This document shows positions 6,147 to 8,368 of a stretch of DNA of 8,368 nucleotides, one piece after another. Below the pieces are notes generated by a model. That model did not search any database, had not been told where the DNA came from, and saw only the letters and a list, made by a program, of their open reading frames with translations. Position 1 is the stretch's first letter; each line of letters opens with the position of its first letter. Source of the DNA: Campylobacter sp. Lineage in GTDB: Bacteria; Campylobacterota; Campylobacteria; Campylobacterales; Campylobacteraceae. Position numbers and translations under genes: made by a program. The DNA lies in assembly GCA_017940085.1 (NCBI GenBank), contig JAGAZK010000240.1:1-8368 (forward strand), read 5' to 3'.

Positions 6147-6488
6147 ATGCACGAATTATCTATAGTTCAAGATTTGTTAAAGCTTTGCGAAACAAATGCT
6201 TTGAAAAACAATGCCACTAAAATCCACAAAGTCGAGATTTCTGTGGGCAAACTTAGCGGCGTGGAGCCTCATTATATACAAATTGCTTTTGATACATTTA
6301 AAAAAGGCACGATTTGTGATGAAACACAGCTTATAGCCAAACTCCAAGATGTGGTTATTTTGTGTCAAGATTGCTCATATGAAGGCGAAATCACTGAAAA
6401 TATTTTTATTTGCCCAAAATGCAAAAGCAACAATATCAAAGTAACTCAAGGCGAAGATTTGATGCTAATGCACCTTGAAATGTCGTAA
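6147..6488 (+). CDS. hypA: Hydrogenase nickel-incorporation metallochaperone HypA
   Basis: A 113-residue nickel chaperone that works with HypB to load nickel into hydrogenase; in Helicobacter it also helps urease. The N-terminal MHE carries the nickel ligand H2 and the conserved E3. A zinc site is formed by two CxxC pairs, C73/C76 (CQDC) and C89/C92 (CPKC). The length is that of the family (about 113-118). An AAGGA site (6137-6141) overlaps the hypE stop and lies 9 bases before the gene is read, so it belongs to the same transcript. It is the last hyp gene; no GC-rich terminator follows in the 74 bases before the next gene, so some read-through is possible. Confidence 0.96.
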   Translation: MHELSIVQDLLKLCETNALKNNATKIHKVEISVGKLSGVEPHYIQIAFDTFKKGTICDETQLIAKLQDVVILCQDCSYEGEITENIFICPKCKSNNIKVTQGEDLMLMHLEMS

Positions 6489-6527
6489 ATTTGATTAAAT
6501 TTAATAAATTTGGTTTATAAATTTGGA

Positions 6528-6533
6528 TAAAAT
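6528..6533 (+). promoter_or_regulatory. Candidate -10 box of the restriction-modification gene
   Basis: TTTGGATAAAAT places a G two bases upstream of TAAAAT, fitting an extended -10 of Campylobacter type. It lies 29 bases before the ATG at 6563, which is itself preceded by AAAAGG (6551-6556). The rest of 6489-6562 is AT-rich with four AAATTT words and no clear terminator hairpin. Confidence 0.4.
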
Positions 6534-6562
6534 TCAATCAATTAAAAATCAAAAGGCATTTT

Positions 6563-8368
6563 ATGAAACTAACTCTAAACTCGCTTAAACCGCACGATTT
6601 TTTTAACAACTTTTTTTGGCAAAGCGAAGTCAAAAATGAAATAGAATTCAAAAACGCATTAGAAATTTATAAATCAAATTTAGCCGCAAATTCAAACAAT
6701 AGTGAAAAATCCATTGTCGCAAATGCCTTAAAGCCATTTTTCCAAAGTTTAGGTTTTACTGCCGTCAGCGAAAAAGCCCAAAATGCCGTCAGCACACAAA
6801 GTGCGATTGATTTGGCACTTTTAAAAGAAAACGAGCCTTTCGTTATCATCGAAGCCAAAAAGTCAGGCTCAAATGATTTCATAAGCCAAGAAATCGCCAA
6901 CAAAAAAGCTTTGCACGAGTGCATTTTGTATTATTTTAGAGAACGAGAAAAACAAAATTTTGGCATTAAATTTATTATCATCACCGATTTTTACAATTTT
7001 TATATTTTCAAAGCCAATGAATTTGAAGAAATTTTTTACAAAAGCAGAGAATTTAAAAAACTATATGTAAATTTTAACGATAAAAACAGCCTTTTTAAGG
7101 GCAATACAGATGAATTTTATAAAGAGTGCGAAAAGATTTTAAACTCAAAAGATTTTTTAACCAAACTTGCTAGTAAAAACGGCTCACTTTTTGATGATGA
7201 TTTGCAAAGCGAAGCAAAACCGCAGTTAAAAACACTTCATTTTGATATTAGAAATTTCAACACCACAAAAGAGCAAAAGTCAAAAGCCTTTTACAAGGCA
7301 TTTTCAAAAGATTTTTTGTTTGGAGAATTTAGCTATGACCCCAACAAAATCAGCAAAAAATTCTACGATGAACTTTTGTATATTTTGGGCTTAAAACAAA
7401 GCAAAGACGGCAAATTAGAAGCTAGTGGCGTAAAAGGAAGTCTTTTTGAAAATATCATCTCAAAGCTTGAAAAGCCATCGCCAGATAAAGCATTCCAAAC
7501 CGCAATGCAACTTATAATTTTATGGCTAAATAGAATTTTGTTTTTAAAACTCATTGAAACAAATTTGCTAAATTTCAATAAATTTGCAAACGGGGGGGGG
7601 ATTTCCGAGTATAAAAATTTGAAATTTTTAAATTATTCCAAAATTTCAGATTTCGACACGCTTCACGAGCTGTTTTTTAGCGTTTTAGCTAAACCTTTAA
7701 GCGATGAAAATCGCCAAAAATCCAAATTTGCCTATTTGCCATATCTAAATTCAAGCATTTTTCAAAAACAAAGCATAGAAAAAGAGCTTAGCATAAACGC
7801 CCTTGAAAACAGCACTTGTATGCAAATTTACGCTCACACAAGCCTTTTTGATGAAAATCACAAAAAACGCACAGGCGAGTGCAAATTTTTAGAATATCTG
7901 TTTGAATTTTTAGACGCATTTGACTTTGGCGAGAGTGCCAACCACGAACAAGAGATGCCAAAATCAGACCTTATTAGCTCGGCAGTTCTTGGGCAAGTTT
8001 TTGAGCGACTTAACGGCTACAAAGACGGCTCATTTTACACGCCAAGCTTCATTACAAGCTATATGTGTAAGCAGAGTATTGACAAAGTAGTTTTGGCTAA
8101 ATTTAGCGAATTTTTTGGTTCAAATTTAGCAAATTTAGATGATTTGGAGTATGAAATTTACAAAAGTCTAAAAAATGCCAAAGAAAATAGGGCTCAAATT
8201 TATAAAAATTTAAACGCCGTTATCGATAGTATCAAAATCTGCGACCCTGCTGTGGGAAGCGGATATTTTCTAGTTTCGGCACTAAATTACATAATTGCTT
8301 TAAAATCAAATTTAGGAATTTTAATAGATGAAAACGCAAAACCGCTAAAAGCCGAGATTTTACTTGAA
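6563..8368 (+). CDS. Type IIG (Eco57I-like) restriction-modification enzyme, N-terminal 602 residues, cut by window edge
   Basis: A long open frame with no stop up to the window edge; relatives of this kind have about 1000-1300 residues, so the C-terminal target-recognition part is missing here. The N-terminal region holds a PD-(D/E)XK nuclease signature, D83 in SAIDLALL followed by E97-A-K99 in FVIIEAKKSG. A largely helical connector follows (about 130-480). The N6-adenine methyltransferase domain starts with GSFYTPSFI (491-494 FYTP) and SAM-binding motif I DPAVGSGYFL (561-570). Nuclease and methylase in one chain is the mark of Type IIG enzymes. AAAAGG lies 6 bases before the ATG. Codons 344-346 are a run of nine G, so the gene is probably switched on and off by slippage. 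The catalytic NPPY-type motif lies beyond the edge and is unseen. The recognition site cannot be predicted. Confidence 0.85.
   Translation, partial: MKLTLNSLKPHDFFNNFFWQSEVKNEIEFKNALEIYKSNLAANSNNSEKSIVANALKPFFQSLGFTAVSEKAQNAVSTQSAIDLALLKENEPFVIIEAKKSGSNDFISQEIANKKALHECILYYFREREKQNFGIKFIIITDFYNFYIFKANEFEEIFYKSREFKKLYVNFNDKNSLFKGNTDEFYKECEKILNSKDFLTKLASKNGSLFDDDLQSEAKPQLKTLHFDIRNFNTTKEQKSKAFYKAFSKDFLFGEFSYDPNKISKKFYDELLYILGLKQSKDGKLEASGVKGSLFENIISKLEKPSPDKAFQTAMQLIILWLNRILFLKLIETNLLNFNKFANGGGISEYKNLKFLNYSKISDFDTLHELFFSVLAKPLSDENRQKSKFAYLPYLNSSIFQKQSIEKELSINALENSTCMQIYAHTSLFDENHKKRTGECKFLEYLFEFLDAFDFGESANHEQEMPKSDLISSAVLGQVFERLNGYKDGSFYTPSFITSYMCKQSIDKVVLAKFSEFFGSNLANLDDLEYEIYKSLKNAKENRAQIYKNLNAVIDSIKICDPAVGSGYFLVSALNYIIALKSNLGILIDENAKPLKAEILLE
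7592..7600 (+). repeat. Homopolymeric G9 tract, probable phase-variation switch
   Basis: Nine consecutive G encode Gly344-346 of the restriction-modification protein, in surroundings that are about 75% AT. With nine G the frame stays open to the window edge. With ten G it meets TAA after 350 codons; with eight G it meets TGA after 352 codons. Both truncations keep the nuclease-like domain but lose the whole methyltransferase. The state read here is ON. Poly-G tracts of this length are the known slippage switches of Campylobacter surface and restriction genes. Confidence 0.88.

Noticed and set aside
1..8368. CRISPR array, insertion sequence or attachment-site duplication
   Set aside because: No regularly spaced repeats, no transposase or integrase, and no repeat of the tRNA 3' ends was found elsewhere in the window.

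Overview
The window looks like a chromosomal segment of a Campylobacter-type epsilonproteobacterium. The signs are a strongly AT-rich sequence with very frequent AAATTT words, AAGGA-type ribosome sites, -10 boxes without a clear -35, a Helicobacter-like NikR, and a poly-G tract inside a restriction-modification gene. The species cannot be fixed from the sequence. C. jejuni itself seems unlikely because of the nikR-hyp arrangement; this is inference.

Layout. Bases 1-141 hold the 3' part of tRNA-Val(TAC) and a complete tRNA-Asp(GTC), both on the + strand. Bases 142-426 are non-coding and lie between these tRNAs and a convergent gene; they hold a weak terminator-like hairpin and a dense set of AAATTT words. 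Bases 427-2448 (- strand) encode a UvrD/Rep-type superfamily 1 helicase. A 122-base divergent promoter region (2449-2570) follows. From 2571 to 6488 (+ strand) runs a tight operon, nikR-hypB-hypC-hypD-hypE-hypA. After a 74-base gap, a large gene starts at 6563 (+ strand) and runs off the right edge; it encodes the N-terminal 602 residues of a Type IIG (Eco57I-like) restriction-modification enzyme.

How the genes work together. HypA and HypB deliver nickel, and HypC, HypD and HypE build and carry the Fe(CN)2CO group for [NiFe]-hydrogenase. The nickel-sensing repressor NikR sits at the head of the same transcript, which suggests that nickel supply and hydrogenase maturation are controlled together. 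hypF and the hydrogenase structural genes are not in the window. HypB has a 14-histidine N-terminal tract, so it may also store nickel.

The most notable signal is a run of nine G at 7592-7600 in the restriction-modification gene. The frame is open with nine G. Loss or gain of one G brings a stop within 10 codons, before the methyltransferase domain, so this is very probably a phase-variable (contingency) gene.
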